This document shows positions 35,289 to 43,236 of a stretch of 64,000 nucleotides of DNA, piece after piece. A program made the position numbers and the translations under genes. The notes beneath the pieces were generated by a model. It worked only from the letters and a program-made list of their open reading frames with translations, did no database searches and was not told where the DNA came from. The DNA lies in NCBI RefSeq assembly GCF_900110025.1, contig NZ_FOCE01000006.1:169986-233985 (forward strand). Direction: 5' to 3'. The DNA is from Gemmobacter aquatilis (GTDB lineage Bacteria; Pseudomonadota; Alphaproteobacteria; Rhodobacterales; Rhodobacteraceae). Position 1 is the first letter of the stretch. Each line of letters opens with the position of its first letter.

Positions 35289-36934
35289 TGATGAACCTTG
35301 TCGAAATCCGTGATCTGAAGGTGCAGGCGCGCAGCGATGCGGGCCGGAAGATCGAGATCATCAAAGGCGTTAGCTTCGATATTGCCGAGGGCGAGATCGT
35401 GGCGCTGATCGGCGAAAGCGGATCGGGCAAGACCACCATCGCGCTGACGCTGATGGGCCATACCCGCCCGGGCTGCACCATCACCGGCGGCGAAGTGCGG
35501 CTGGCGGGGCGCGATCTGGTGGCGATGCCGGAGGCGGGCCGCCAGATGCTGCGCGGCACCGATGTGGCCTATGTGCCGCAAAGCGCCGCCGCCGCCTTCA
35601 ACCCGTCGCAGCGGTTGATGGATCAGGTGATCGAGGTCGCGCAGATCCACAGGCTGATGACACCGGATGCCGCCCGCGCCAAGGCGGTGGACCTGTTCCG
35701 CGCGCTGGCCCTGCCCGACCCGGAAACCATCGGTGCGCGCTATCCGCATCAGGTATCGGGCGGGCAATTGCAGCGGCTGTCGGCGGCCATGGCGCTGATC
35801 GGCGGGCCGAAGCTGGTGATCTTTGACGAACCCACCACCGCGCTGGACGTGACAACGCAGATCGAGGTGCTGCGCGCCTTCAAATCGGTGATGAAGCTGG
35901 GCGGCATGGGCGGGGTTTATGTCAGCCACGATCTGGCCGTGGTGGCCCAGATCGCCGACCGCATCGTGGTGCTGAAAGGCGGCGAGGTGCAGGAGGAAGG
36001 CCCGGTCGAGCAGATCCTGCACCATGCGCGCCACCCCTATACCCGCGAATTGCTGGCGGCGTTCGAGCCGGTTCCCTATGCCTCGGCCGCACGGTCCGAT
36101 ACCATGGCAGCCAAGCGCCCAATCCTGGAGGTCCGGAATGTGGTGGCGGGCTATGGCCCGCTGGGCCGCGATGGCCAACCCGCCAAACTGGCGCTGCGCA
36201 ATGTGTCCTGCCGGTTGGAGCGGGGGCAAAACCTTGGCGTGATCGGCGAAAGCGGATCCGGCAAATCCACATTGGCACGGGCGATTGCCGGGTTGCTGCC
36301 GCCGGTTTCGGGCGAAGTGCTGCTGGATGCCCATCCGTTGGCCCCCGAGGCGCGGCTGCGCGACAAGGAGGAACTGCGCCGCCTGCAGATCGTGTTCCAA
36401 CTCGCCGATACGGCGCTGAACCCGCAGCGTTCGGTCGGGGATATTCTGGGCCGCCCGCTGACGTTCTACCATGGTCAGAAAGGGGCGGAGCGCGAGGCAC
36501 GGATTGACGCCTTGCTGGATATGGTCCGCCTGCCGCGCGCCATGAAGCACCGGCTTCCGGGCGAGCTTTCGGGCGGGCAGAAGCAGCGCGTCAACCTGGC
36601 CCGCGCCCTGGCCGCCAAACCCGAAGTCATTCTGTGCGACGAGATCACCTCGGCGCTGGATACCGTGGTGGCGGCGGCGGTGATCGAATTGCTGAAGGAA
36701 CTGCAGCGCGAATTGCATCTGTCTTACGTCTTCATCAGCCATGATCTGTCTACCGTGCAGGCGATCTGCGACGATGTGATGGTGATGTATAACGGCGCAG
36801 TGGTGGAACGGCTGCCTGCCGACAAGCTGCACGGCGGCGCGCAACACCCTTATTCGAAACTGCTGTTTTCCTCGGTGCCGAAGCTGGATACCGGCTGGCT
36901 GGACAGCGTGCCGCCACGGGTGGCGGCACGATAG
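35285..36934 (+). CDS. Fused dual ATP-binding ABC protein (DppD-DppF type)
   Basis: 549 residues with two complete nucleotide-binding domains. The first (residues about 1-255) has Walker A GESGSGKTT, signature VSGGQLQR and Walker B LVIFDEPTTALD. The second (about 280-549) has GESGSGKST, signature LSGGQKQR and VILCDEITSALD. Fusing the two ATPases in one chain is common in alphaproteobacterial opine/peptide importers. Three consecutive ATG codons start at 35285 within the overlap with the permease stop. Last gene of the transporter operon, ending 6 nt from the convergent Lrp gene. Confidence 0.88.
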   Translation: MMMNLVEIRDLKVQARSDAGRKIEIIKGVSFDIAEGEIVALIGESGSGKTTIALTLMGHTRPGCTITGGEVRLAGRDLVAMPEAGRQMLRGTDVAYVPQSAAAAFNPSQRLMDQVIEVAQIHRLMTPDAARAKAVDLFRALALPDPETIGARYPHQVSGGQLQRLSAAMALIGGPKLVIFDEPTTALDVTTQIEVLRAFKSVMKLGGMGGVYVSHDLAVVAQIADRIVVLKGGEVQEEGPVEQILHHARHPYTRELLAAFEPVPYASAARSDTMAAKRPILEVRNVVAGYGPLGRDGQPAKLALRNVSCRLERGQNLGVIGESGSGKSTLARAIAGLLPPVSGEVLLDAHPLAPEARLRDKEELRRLQIVFQLADTALNPQRSVGDILGRPLTFYHGQKGAEREARIDALLDMVRLPRAMKHRLPGELSGGQKQRVNLARALAAKPEVILCDEITSALDTVVAAAVIELLKELQRELHLSYVFISHDLSTVQAICDDVMVMYNGAVVERLPADKLHGGAQHPYSKLLFSSVPKLDTGWLDSVPPRVAAR

Positions 36935-36940
36935 GCGCCG

Positions 36941-37417
36941 TCACATCGGGAAGATGCTTTTCAGCGGCAGGTGGGCTTTGATGAAGGGCGATTTCATCAC
37001 CACGAAGCTGAAATACTTGTCGATGCCGATATCGCTGTCGGTCAGCCGTTCCATGATCGTCTGATAATCGCCGATCCCGCCGGTGACGAATTTCAGAAGG
37101 TAGTCGTAACCACCGGAAATCAGGTGACATTCGATCACCTCCTCCACCTTCTCGACCGCCTGCTGGAAGCGGGCGAAATCAATCTGGCGGTGGTTCTTCA
37201 GGGTGACTTCGGTAAAGACGGTGATCGTCTGCCCCAGTTTCGCAATGTCGATCTGGGCGGAATAGCCGGTGATATAGCCCGCCTGTTGCAGCTTTTTCAC
37301 CCGCATCAGGCAAGGGCTGGGCGACAGATGCACCAGATCGGCCAGTTCCACATTGGTGATGCGGCCATTCTTCTGCAATTCATGCAGGATGCGGATGTCG
37401 ATCCGGTCAAGCTTCAC
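36941..37417 (-). CDS. Lrp/AsnC-family regulator
   Basis: 158 residues. The N-terminal HTH (LDRIDIRILHELQKNGRITN through LAD...SPSPCLMRVKKLQQAGYI) is joined to a C-terminal RAM ligand-binding domain (ITVFTEVTLKNH...VIECHLISGGYDYLLKFV). Such proteins bind amino acids and control their transport and catabolism. The start is a GTG at 37417 preceded by AGGGGGTG; no suitable ATG is nearby. It lies between the ABC transporter (convergent) and the FAD oxidoreductase pair (divergent) and is the natural local regulator. A large inverted repeat lies upstream. Confidence 0.88.
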   Translation of the reverse strand: MKLDRIDIRILHELQKNGRITNVELADLVHLSPSPCLMRVKKLQQAGYITGYSAQIDIAKLGQTITVFTEVTLKNHRQIDFARFQQAVEKVEEVIECHLISGGYDYLLKFVTGGIGDYQTIMERLTDSDIGIDKYFSFVVMKSPFIKAHLPLKSIFPM

Positions 37418-37469
37418 GATGCACCCCCTGTTCCGCGGCACCGCCCTGCTCCGCACATCTCAAGTATAG

Positions 37470-37510
37470 GCAGGATCTGCCGGAAAATCAATGTCACCGG
37501 CAGATCCTGC
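37470..37510. promoter_or_regulatory. 14-bp inverted repeat in the Lrp/oxidoreductase divergent region
   Basis: GCAGGATCTGCCGG (37470-37483) and its exact complement CCGGCAGATCCTGC (37497-37510) are separated by 13 nt. Another copy of the left arm type, GCAGGATATGCCG, occurs at 37569-37581. The likely role is autoregulation by the Lrp protein and control of the divergent FAD oxidoreductase genes. A hairpin role in RNA is also possible. Confidence 0.6.
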
Positions 37511-37650
37511 ACCTGGCCGTTTTACAAAAGTCTTGCAGTATAACGATCTGGCAAGCGGGGCATCGTCAGCAGGATATGCCGCAACATGGACATCAGCGGC
37601 AGACGCCCCCGCACTTCCGGCCCTAGACTGAGGCAAAAGGAGGCCCCCTC

Positions 37651-38970
37651 ATGCCCGCACCCTTGCTTCATGTTGCCACCAGCCAGACCCTGCCGCAGGC
37701 GGCGGATGTCGTCGTGATCGGCGGCGGGATCGTGGGGATTTGCACCGCCTATTATCTGGCAAAGCGCGGGGTGAAGGTGGCGCTTGTGGAAAAGGGCCGG
37801 ATCGGTGCCGAACAATCCAGCCGCAACTGGGGCTGGTGCCGCCAGCAGAACCGCGATACCCGCGAATTGCCGATGGCCACCAAAAGTCTGACCCTGTGGG
37901 AGTCGATGGCGGTCGAGACAGGGCTGGACGTGGGCTTCCGCCGCTGCGGCCTGCATTACCTGTCGAATGACGAGGCCGAACTGGCGGGCTGGGCACGCTG
38001 GCGCGATTTCGCGCGGGGCGAAGGGGTTGTGACGCAGATGCTGTCGGCGGCAGAGGCGGCGGAACGCGGCCGCGCCACCGGCAAGGCGTGGAAAGGCGGG
38101 GTGTTTTCGCCCAGTGACGGCATTGCCGACCCGGAACGCGCGGCGCCAATGATCGCGCTGGGGACCGAACGGTTCGGCGGCAGCGTGCATCAGGGCTGCG
38201 CCGCCCGCGGGCTGGAGCTGGAGGGCGGGCGCGTCGCAGGCGTGGTGACCGAGGCCGGGGTGATCCGCACGCGGGTCGTGGTGATGGCGGGTGGGGCCTG
38301 GGCGTCGTCGTTCTGCCGCCAGTTGGGAATCCGCTTTCCGCAAGCCTCGGTCCGTGCGTCGATCCTTGCGGTGGGGCCGGGTGCCGATCTGCCCGATGCG
38401 CTGCACACCGCGCAGGTCAGCAGCACAAGGCGCGGTGATGGCGGCTATACGCTGGCAATTTCGGGCCGGGCGCGGGTGGATGTGACACCACAGCAGATGC
38501 GCTTTGCCACCAGCTTTTTGCCGATGTTCTTCAAGCGGCGCAAATCTCTGACCCCCGGCGGGCTGGAGGGGGTGCGCGCCGGGCATGAAACGCTGCGCCG
38601 CTGGCGGCTGGATGCCCCCACCCCCATGGAGCGCAACCGCATCCTTGATCCACGCCCCGATCAAAGCCAAATCACCGAAACCCTGCGCCGGGCGCGGGCG
38701 CTGTTTCCGACGCTGGCAGATGTGCCGGTCACCGCCGCCTGGGCCGGCTATATCGACAGCACCCCGGATGGGGTGCCCGCGATCGGGGAAACCAACATCC
38801 CCGGCTTCATTCTGGCGGCTGGGTTCAGCGGCCATGGCTTTGGCATCGGGCCGGGCGCAGGTCATCTGATCGCCGATCTGATCACCGGGGCCGCCCCGAT
38901 CCTTGATCCCAAACCCTATCACCCCGCGCGGTTCGAACAATCGTCCTGGGGCAAAGTCGCGGATTTCTGA
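37651..38970 (+). CDS. FAD-dependent oxidoreductase, DAO family (first of a tandem pair)
   Basis: 439 residues. The ADP-binding motif VVVIGGGIVGICTAYYLAKRG is at residues about 17-37, followed by EQSSRNWGWCRQQNRD, a distinctive loop shared with the next gene. The C-terminal GHGFGIGPGAGHLIADLITG completes the FAD site. This looks like an amino-acid, opine or sarcosine-type oxidase of the cytoplasm. An AGGAGG lies 8 nt before the ATG. It is the first gene divergent from the Lrp gene and close to the peptide/opine transporter, so imported compound and oxidase may match. Confidence 0.85.
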   Translation: MPAPLLHVATSQTLPQAADVVVIGGGIVGICTAYYLAKRGVKVALVEKGRIGAEQSSRNWGWCRQQNRDTRELPMATKSLTLWESMAVETGLDVGFRRCGLHYLSNDEAELAGWARWRDFARGEGVVTQMLSAAEAAERGRATGKAWKGGVFSPSDGIADPERAAPMIALGTERFGGSVHQGCAARGLELEGGRVAGVVTEAGVIRTRVVVMAGGAWASSFCRQLGIRFPQASVRASILAVGPGADLPDALHTAQVSSTRRGDGGYTLAISGRARVDVTPQQMRFATSFLPMFFKRRKSLTPGGLEGVRAGHETLRRWRLDAPTPMERNRILDPRPDQSQITETLRRARALFPTLADVPVTAAWAGYIDSTPDGVPAIGETNIPGFILAAGFSGHGFGIGPGAGHLIADLITGAAPILDPKPYHPARFEQSSWGKVADF

Positions 38971-38992
38971 TCCTGCGCTGAAAGGAACTGCC

Positions 38993-40321
38993 ATGTCTCC
39001 GCCCGTCCGCGCTGTGACCAGCGACGCAACCCTGCCCCGCCACGCGCAAGTCGTGGTGATCGGTGGCGGCATTTCCGGCGTGGCCGCCGCCTGGGAACTG
39101 GCGCGGCGCGGCACGTCGGTCGCGCTACTGGAAAAGGGCGTGATCGGCGGCGAGCAATCCAGCCGCAACTGGGGCTGGTGCCGCCAGCAGAACCGCGATG
39201 AACGCGAACTGCCGCTGGCCATTCTGGCCCTGCGCATGTGGGAGACGCTGGCGACAGAGGCAGGGGCCGATGCGGGCTTTCGCCGCTGTGGTCTGATCTA
39301 TACCTCGAACAGTGACGCCGATCTCGCCGCATGGGAGACCTGGGGCCGGATGGCGCACGGCTATGGGGTGGACAGCCGGATGATTTCCGGGGCCGAGGCC
39401 GCCGCTTTGCTGCCGCATCACGCGCAGGCGTGGAAAGGTGGCGTCCACTCCCCCACCGATGGCCGGGCCGAACCGGCGCTGACCGTGCCGGTGATGGCCG
39501 AAGCCGCACGGCGTGCAGGCGCCTCGCTGCATCAGGGCTGCGCCGCGCGCGAGATCGAATTCAGCGCGGGCCGCGTGTCCGGCGTGCTGACCGAGGCCGG
39601 GCGGATCGGCTGCAATGCGGTGCTGGTGGCGGGGGGCGCCTGGGCCGGGATGCTGCTGCGGCATCATGGGATGCCCTTTTTGCAGGCGTCGATCCAATCC
39701 ACCTCTTTCGCCACCGAACCGGGGCCAGAGCTGCTGTCCGGGGGGCACTCCATGCCGGACCTGACGCTGCGGCGGCGGGTGGATGGCGGCTATACCGTAG
39801 GGCTGAGCGGGTTCGGCAAGCTGCATGTGGCGCCGATGGGAATGCTGCAGGCGCGGCCCTTCTGGCCGACCTTCGTGAAGCGCCGGGCCAAGCTGCGCTT
39901 TCATCTGGGCAGCAGTTTCTTCACCGGGCCAGATTCGCTGCAACGCTGGGGCGCGGATGGTCCCTCGCCGTTCGAGCGTATCCGGGTACTGGACCCGAAG
40001 CCCGATGCCGCCCTGCTACGGCGCGGGCTGGCAGAGATGGCAAAGGCCTATCCGGGGCTGGCCGAACTGCGCATCGCCCATGCCTGGGGCGGGATGGTGG
40101 ATTGTACGCCGGATGCCATTCCGGTGATCGGGCCAGTGCTGTCGCGGCCCGGGGTCTATATCTCAGCCGGGCATACCGGGCATGGCTTCGGCATCGGGCC
40201 TGCGGCGGGGCGGCTGGTGGCGGATCTGATCCGCGGCGATACGCCTTCCGTCGATCCACGGCCCTTCCGGTACGAGCGGATGATCGACGGCAGCGATCTG
40301 GGCAGCATGGGGATGATGTAG
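38993..40321 (+). CDS. FAD-dependent oxidoreductase, DAO family (second of a tandem pair)
   Basis: 442 residues. Its FAD-binding motif VVVIGGGISGVAAAWELARRG and the loop EQSSRNWGWCRQQNRDERE nearly repeat those of the preceding protein. It has the same C-terminal GHGFGIGPAAGRLVADLI. The two genes therefore arose by tandem duplication and may be subunits of one enzyme or have different substrates. AAAGGA precedes the ATG at 38993, 22 nt after the upstream stop. It converges on the tandem GNAT gene. Confidence 0.85.
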   Translation: MSPPVRAVTSDATLPRHAQVVVIGGGISGVAAAWELARRGTSVALLEKGVIGGEQSSRNWGWCRQQNRDERELPLAILALRMWETLATEAGADAGFRRCGLIYTSNSDADLAAWETWGRMAHGYGVDSRMISGAEAAALLPHHAQAWKGGVHSPTDGRAEPALTVPVMAEAARRAGASLHQGCAAREIEFSAGRVSGVLTEAGRIGCNAVLVAGGAWAGMLLRHHGMPFLQASIQSTSFATEPGPELLSGGHSMPDLTLRRRVDGGYTVGLSGFGKLHVAPMGMLQARPFWPTFVKRRAKLRFHLGSSFFTGPDSLQRWGADGPSPFERIRVLDPKPDAALLRRGLAEMAKAYPGLAELRIAHAWGGMVDCTPDAIPVIGPVLSRPGVYISAGHTGHGFGIGPAAGRLVADLIRGDTPSVDPRPFRYERMIDGSDLGSMGMM

Positions 40322-40330
40322 GCGCGGGAT

Positions 40331-41197
40331 TTACCCCAGCGCCTGATTGACCAGCCCGAAAGTGAAGGCCGGCCCGGTGGCCTGCGGTACCGGGCCCAGG
40401 CCCATGCGCGTGACGGTATCGTAATGACGGATGCCCGAACCGATCAAGAACTGGCGGAAGGGGCCATCGGGCTGGCGCGTATCGACGCGCAGAAAACTGC
40501 CCTCCATCGCCTCGGCATGAGGGGCGACAAGGGCAATCGCATCCTCTTCGCTTTCTGCAACGATGGGGCCGACCACATGCCCCCGCCCGAACTTGCGGCA
40601 CAGGGCAAAGCCCGTTACCCGGCCATCACGTTCGACCACCGTGCCTGTGGAAAGCGGCAGCAGCCGGTCCAGCACATCGGGCCGCGCTATCCCCATGGCG
40701 ATACTGTCCAGCCCATGGATCGCCGCAACATCCTGTGCTGTCATTGGGCGGGCATGGCGCGGACCGGGGGCCACCGCACCCACGATCCCGTTATGCTGAT
40801 ACACCGGGCTCAGCGGCATGAAGCCCAGCGAGATATACAATCTGTAGGCGGGTCGCGTCGCGTTCAGCACCTTGCCGCGTGCGCCCACCGTGTTCAGAAT
40901 ATGCCCCATCAGCCAGCGCCCCGCGCCGTTTTCCTGCAGCCGGGGCGAGGTGATGACCATGCCGATGGCGGCAAATTCGTCGCCCAGTGGAAACCACATG
41001 GCCGAACCAATGACCCGCCCGATCTCATCCCGGGCAACGATGCCTTCGCCCAGCCCGATCACCAGCGCCCAATCCTCGGGGCGGTGCGGCCAGCCGACGC
41101 CAATGGAAAGCTCGTGCAGTTTCGGCACGTCGTCCAGCGTCATGGGGGCTGCGACAAGCTCGTAGGATTCCAGCAGTTTCGTGGGTGCAGGCGGCAC
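40331..41197 (-). CDS. Tandem-domain GNAT acetyltransferase (paralogue of the gene at 27643)
   Basis: About 288 residues. The first GNAT domain has LSIGVGWPHRPEDWALVI and an acetyl-CoA loop, RLQENGAGRWLMGHIL, that is less canonical than R-x-x-G-x-G/A. The second domain follows from about residue 150. It shares the plan and the GWPHR-EDW motif with 27643-28470. The GTG at 41197 is preferred as start because AAGGGGGAG lies 7 nt upstream; an ATG inside (MTLDDVP) is the alternative. It converges with the FAD oxidoreductase pair. Confidence 0.78.
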   Translation of the reverse strand: MPPAPTKLLESYELVAAPMTLDDVPKLHELSIGVGWPHRPEDWALVIGLGEGIVARDEIGRVIGSAMWFPLGDEFAAIGMVITSPRLQENGAGRWLMGHILNTVGARGKVLNATRPAYRLYISLGFMPLSPVYQHNGIVGAVAPGPRHARPMTAQDVAAIHGLDSIAMGIARPDVLDRLLPLSTGTVVERDGRVTGFALCRKFGRGHVVGPIVAESEEDAIALVAPHAEAMEGSFLRVDTRQPDGPFRQFLIGSGIRHYDTVTRMGLGPVPQATGPAFTFGLVNQALG

Positions 41198-41438
41198 TGG
41201 CACTCTCCCCCTTCGGACCGATTTCCATATCCTGCACAGCTTACGGGCGAAGTGCGAGCATTTGCTGCGTGTTTTCATGGCTTTGTAGCAGAAACTGCGG
41301 GCATGCGGATCGCTGCAGGGCCAACCGGGCGGTTGCGCGGTGCCCGAAATCACTCCCCCTTTGCGCGCAAGGTAACGTGCCATGCCTTTCGCCTTTTCGC
41401 ATCTTGCAGGCTTTTACGAGCATGGCCACCGGCAAGAG

Positions 41439-41467
41439 TTGAATTTGTTCTTATTTTGTTCTATATT
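41439..41467 (+). promoter_or_regulatory. Promoter with a LexA (SOS) box filling its spacer
   Basis: TTGAAT (-35, 41439-41444) and TATATT (-10, 41462-41467) are 17 nt apart. The end of the spacer is GTTC-TTATTTT-GTTC (41447-41461), an exact GTTC-N7-GTTC, the LexA recognition sequence of Rhodobacter and other alphaproteobacteria. LexA binding would block RNA polymerase, so the gene at 41497 should be induced by DNA damage. Confidence 0.8.
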
Positions 41468-41496
41468 GAAACTATACCCAGCAAGGGAGAATCGCC

Positions 41497-41790
41497 ATGG
41501 AAAGCACGACCTTTGCCCTGCCCGTCACCCCGCGCCAGATTGCCTATGCGCGGTCGCTCGCCCTTCGGAACCAGACACTTCTGCCGTGGGAGGTGCAGCA
41601 GGATCGCCGCGCGCTGAGCACCTGGATCGAGGCGCAGGCGCAGATGAAACCCGTGACGGGGGATGCCCGGCCCAGCTCGAAACAGGTGGCATTTGCCGAA
41701 CGGCTGGCCCGCATCAAGCGCCGGGCCGTGCCGGACGAATGTTTTCGGGACAAGGGCCTCATGTCGCGGTGGATCGACAACAACCGCTAA
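41497..41790 (+). CDS. Small protein with an internally repeated motif, predicted SOS-induced
   Basis: 97 residues, no known enzyme motif. It consists of two similar units. Unit 1 (residues about 10-47) reads TPRQIAYARSLA...LPWEV-QQDRRALSTWIEAQ. Unit 2 (about 59-97) reads SSKQVAFAERLA...VPDECFRDKGLMSRWIDNNR. The shared pattern is [ST]-x-[RK]-Q-[IV]-A-[YF]-A-x-x-L-A, a P, a D, then [LM]S-x-W-I-[ED]. From memory this resembles a short repeat near the C-terminus of some plasmid topoisomerases, but no search was done. AAGGGAGA precedes the ATG. The upstream LexA box points to a role in the DNA-damage response. Confidence 0.75.
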   Translation: MESTTFALPVTPRQIAYARSLALRNQTLLPWEVQQDRRALSTWIEAQAQMKPVTGDARPSSKQVAFAERLARIKRRAVPDECFRDKGLMSRWIDNNR

Positions 41791-41920
41791 ATACGCCCGG
41801 TCTGTCACAGATCAAGGCGCGGGCAGCGGATCCTGCCAAGGTATGGCCAGTCTGCAGGTTTTACCGGGGGGCTTTGATGTCAGTGGGAAAAGCAATCGCT
41901 GAACGGCAGGGGCGGTTGGC

Positions 41921-42919
41921 ATGAACGTTATCGGTTGGATGAACGATCAACTGCTGCGGATGCAGTGGCTGTCGGATCTGGTGACGGCGGGGGTTTCGGC
42001 GGTGGGGCTGGACCCGGCCAGCCGGATCGGCGGCTCGGTGCAGTTCTTCGTCTATGACGTGATCAAGATCTTCATCCTGCTGTCGGTGCTGATCTTCGTG
42101 ATTTCCTATCTGCAAAGCTATTTCCCGCCAGAACGCACGCGGCGCCTGCTGGGCGGGCGGTCGGGGATCGGGGCGAATGTGCTTGGTGCGCTGCTGGGCA
42201 CGATCACGCCCTTCTGTTCCTGCTCGTCCATTCCGCTGTTCATCGGCTTCACCGCCGCCGGGCTGCCGCTGGGGGTGACCTTCTCGTTTCTCATCTCGTC
42301 GCCGCTGGTGGACATGGCCTCGGTCATTCTGCTGGCCTCGATCTTCAGCTGGCCTGTCGCGCTGGCCTATGTCGGGCTGGGGTTGCTGGTGGCGGTGATC
42401 GGGGGCACGGTAATCGGGCGGCTGGGGCTGGAAGGTCAGGTGGCAGAGTTCGTGCGGACTGTTCCGGTATCAAACGCCTTCGACCATCTGACCCGCCGCG
42501 AACGGCTGGCCTATGCCCGCGATCAGGTGACCGAGATTGCCAGCCGCGTCTGGCCCTATGTGCTGGCGGGCGTGGGCATTGGTGCCGCAATCCACAACTG
42601 GATCCCGGAAAGTGCAATCACAGCCCTGCTGGGGCAGGACAAATGGTGGGCCGTGCCGGTGGCCACGCTGGTCGGCATCCCGATCTATGCGGATATCTTC
42701 GGCACATTGCCGATTGCCGAGGCGCTGGTGGCCAAGGGCGTGGGGCTGGGCACCGTTCTGGCCTTCATGATGGCGGTCACCGCACTATCCCTGCCCTCGC
42801 TTGTCATGCTGCACCGGGTGGTGAAACTGCCACTGCTGGCCACCTTCACCGGTGTCGTGACGCTGGGCATCCTTGGCATCGGTTTCACCTTCAACCTGCT
42901 TGCAGGCTGGTTCATCTGA
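41921..42919 (+). CDS. DUF318/ArsP-type permease
   Basis: 332 residues with about eight to ten membrane spans. The signature TPFCSCSSIPLFIGFTAAG (about residues 95-113) and the repeat-like SFLISSPLVDMASVILL are typical of the DUF318 permease family. That family includes ArsP exporters of organoarsenicals and putative metal or sulfur-compound permeases. The cysteine trio in CSCSS may bind the substrate. No ArsR gene is adjacent. It is followed 11 nt later by a thioredoxin-like gene, a pairing often seen in this family. Confidence 0.83.
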   Translation: MNVIGWMNDQLLRMQWLSDLVTAGVSAVGLDPASRIGGSVQFFVYDVIKIFILLSVLIFVISYLQSYFPPERTRRLLGGRSGIGANVLGALLGTITPFCSCSSIPLFIGFTAAGLPLGVTFSFLISSPLVDMASVILLASIFSWPVALAYVGLGLLVAVIGGTVIGRLGLEGQVAEFVRTVPVSNAFDHLTRRERLAYARDQVTEIASRVWPYVLAGVGIGAAIHNWIPESAITALLGQDKWWAVPVATLVGIPIYADIFGTLPIAEALVAKGVGLGTVLAFMMAVTALSLPSLVMLHRVVKLPLLATFTGVVTLGILGIGFTFNLLAGWFI

Positions 42920-42930
42920 AAGGACAGGAC

Positions 42931-43158
42931 ATGATCATCAAGATACTCGGCTCTGGCTGCCGCAAATGTGTGACGCTGGGCGAGAATGCGAAAGCCGCCG
43001 CCGCAGCCGCAGGGATCGCGGCCGAAATCGTCAAGGTGACAGACATCGCCGAGATCGCGGCCCATGGCGTGATGTCCACACCGGGGCTGGTGGTGGATGG
43101 CAAGCTGCTGTCCACCGGCAAGGTGCTGAGCGCGGAAGAAATCGGGCGCCTGCTGTAA
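42931..43158 (+). CDS. Small thioredoxin-like redox protein
   Basis: 75 residues. It begins MIIKILGSGCRKCVTLGENA, with the CxxC pair at residues 10 and 13. The rest is a minimal thioredoxin fold ending in GVMSTPGLVVDGKLLSTGKV, where the cis-proline TP motif is visible. It belongs to the small redox-active disulfide protein group (TIGR00412-like). AAGGACAGG precedes the ATG. As partner of the DUF318 permease it may deliver or reduce a thiol-reactive substrate. Confidence 0.83.
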   Translation: MIIKILGSGCRKCVTLGENAKAAAAAAGIAAEIVKVTDIAEIAAHGVMSTPGLVVDGKLLSTGKVLSAEEIGRLL

Positions 43159-43197
43159 AGGACGGCCGGGCGCGGATGCACCCGACCGCCACAGGTA

Positions 43198-43230
43198 TGC
43201 GGCGGCCCCGGGGGATGGACAGCCGCCGCA
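43198..43230. terminator. Bidirectional hairpin between the redox protein and ADH genes
   Basis: TGCGGCGGC and GCCGCCGCA form a 9-bp perfect stem around a 15-nt loop, between the two convergent stop codons. Confidence 0.5.
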
Positions 43231-43236
43231 GAACCC

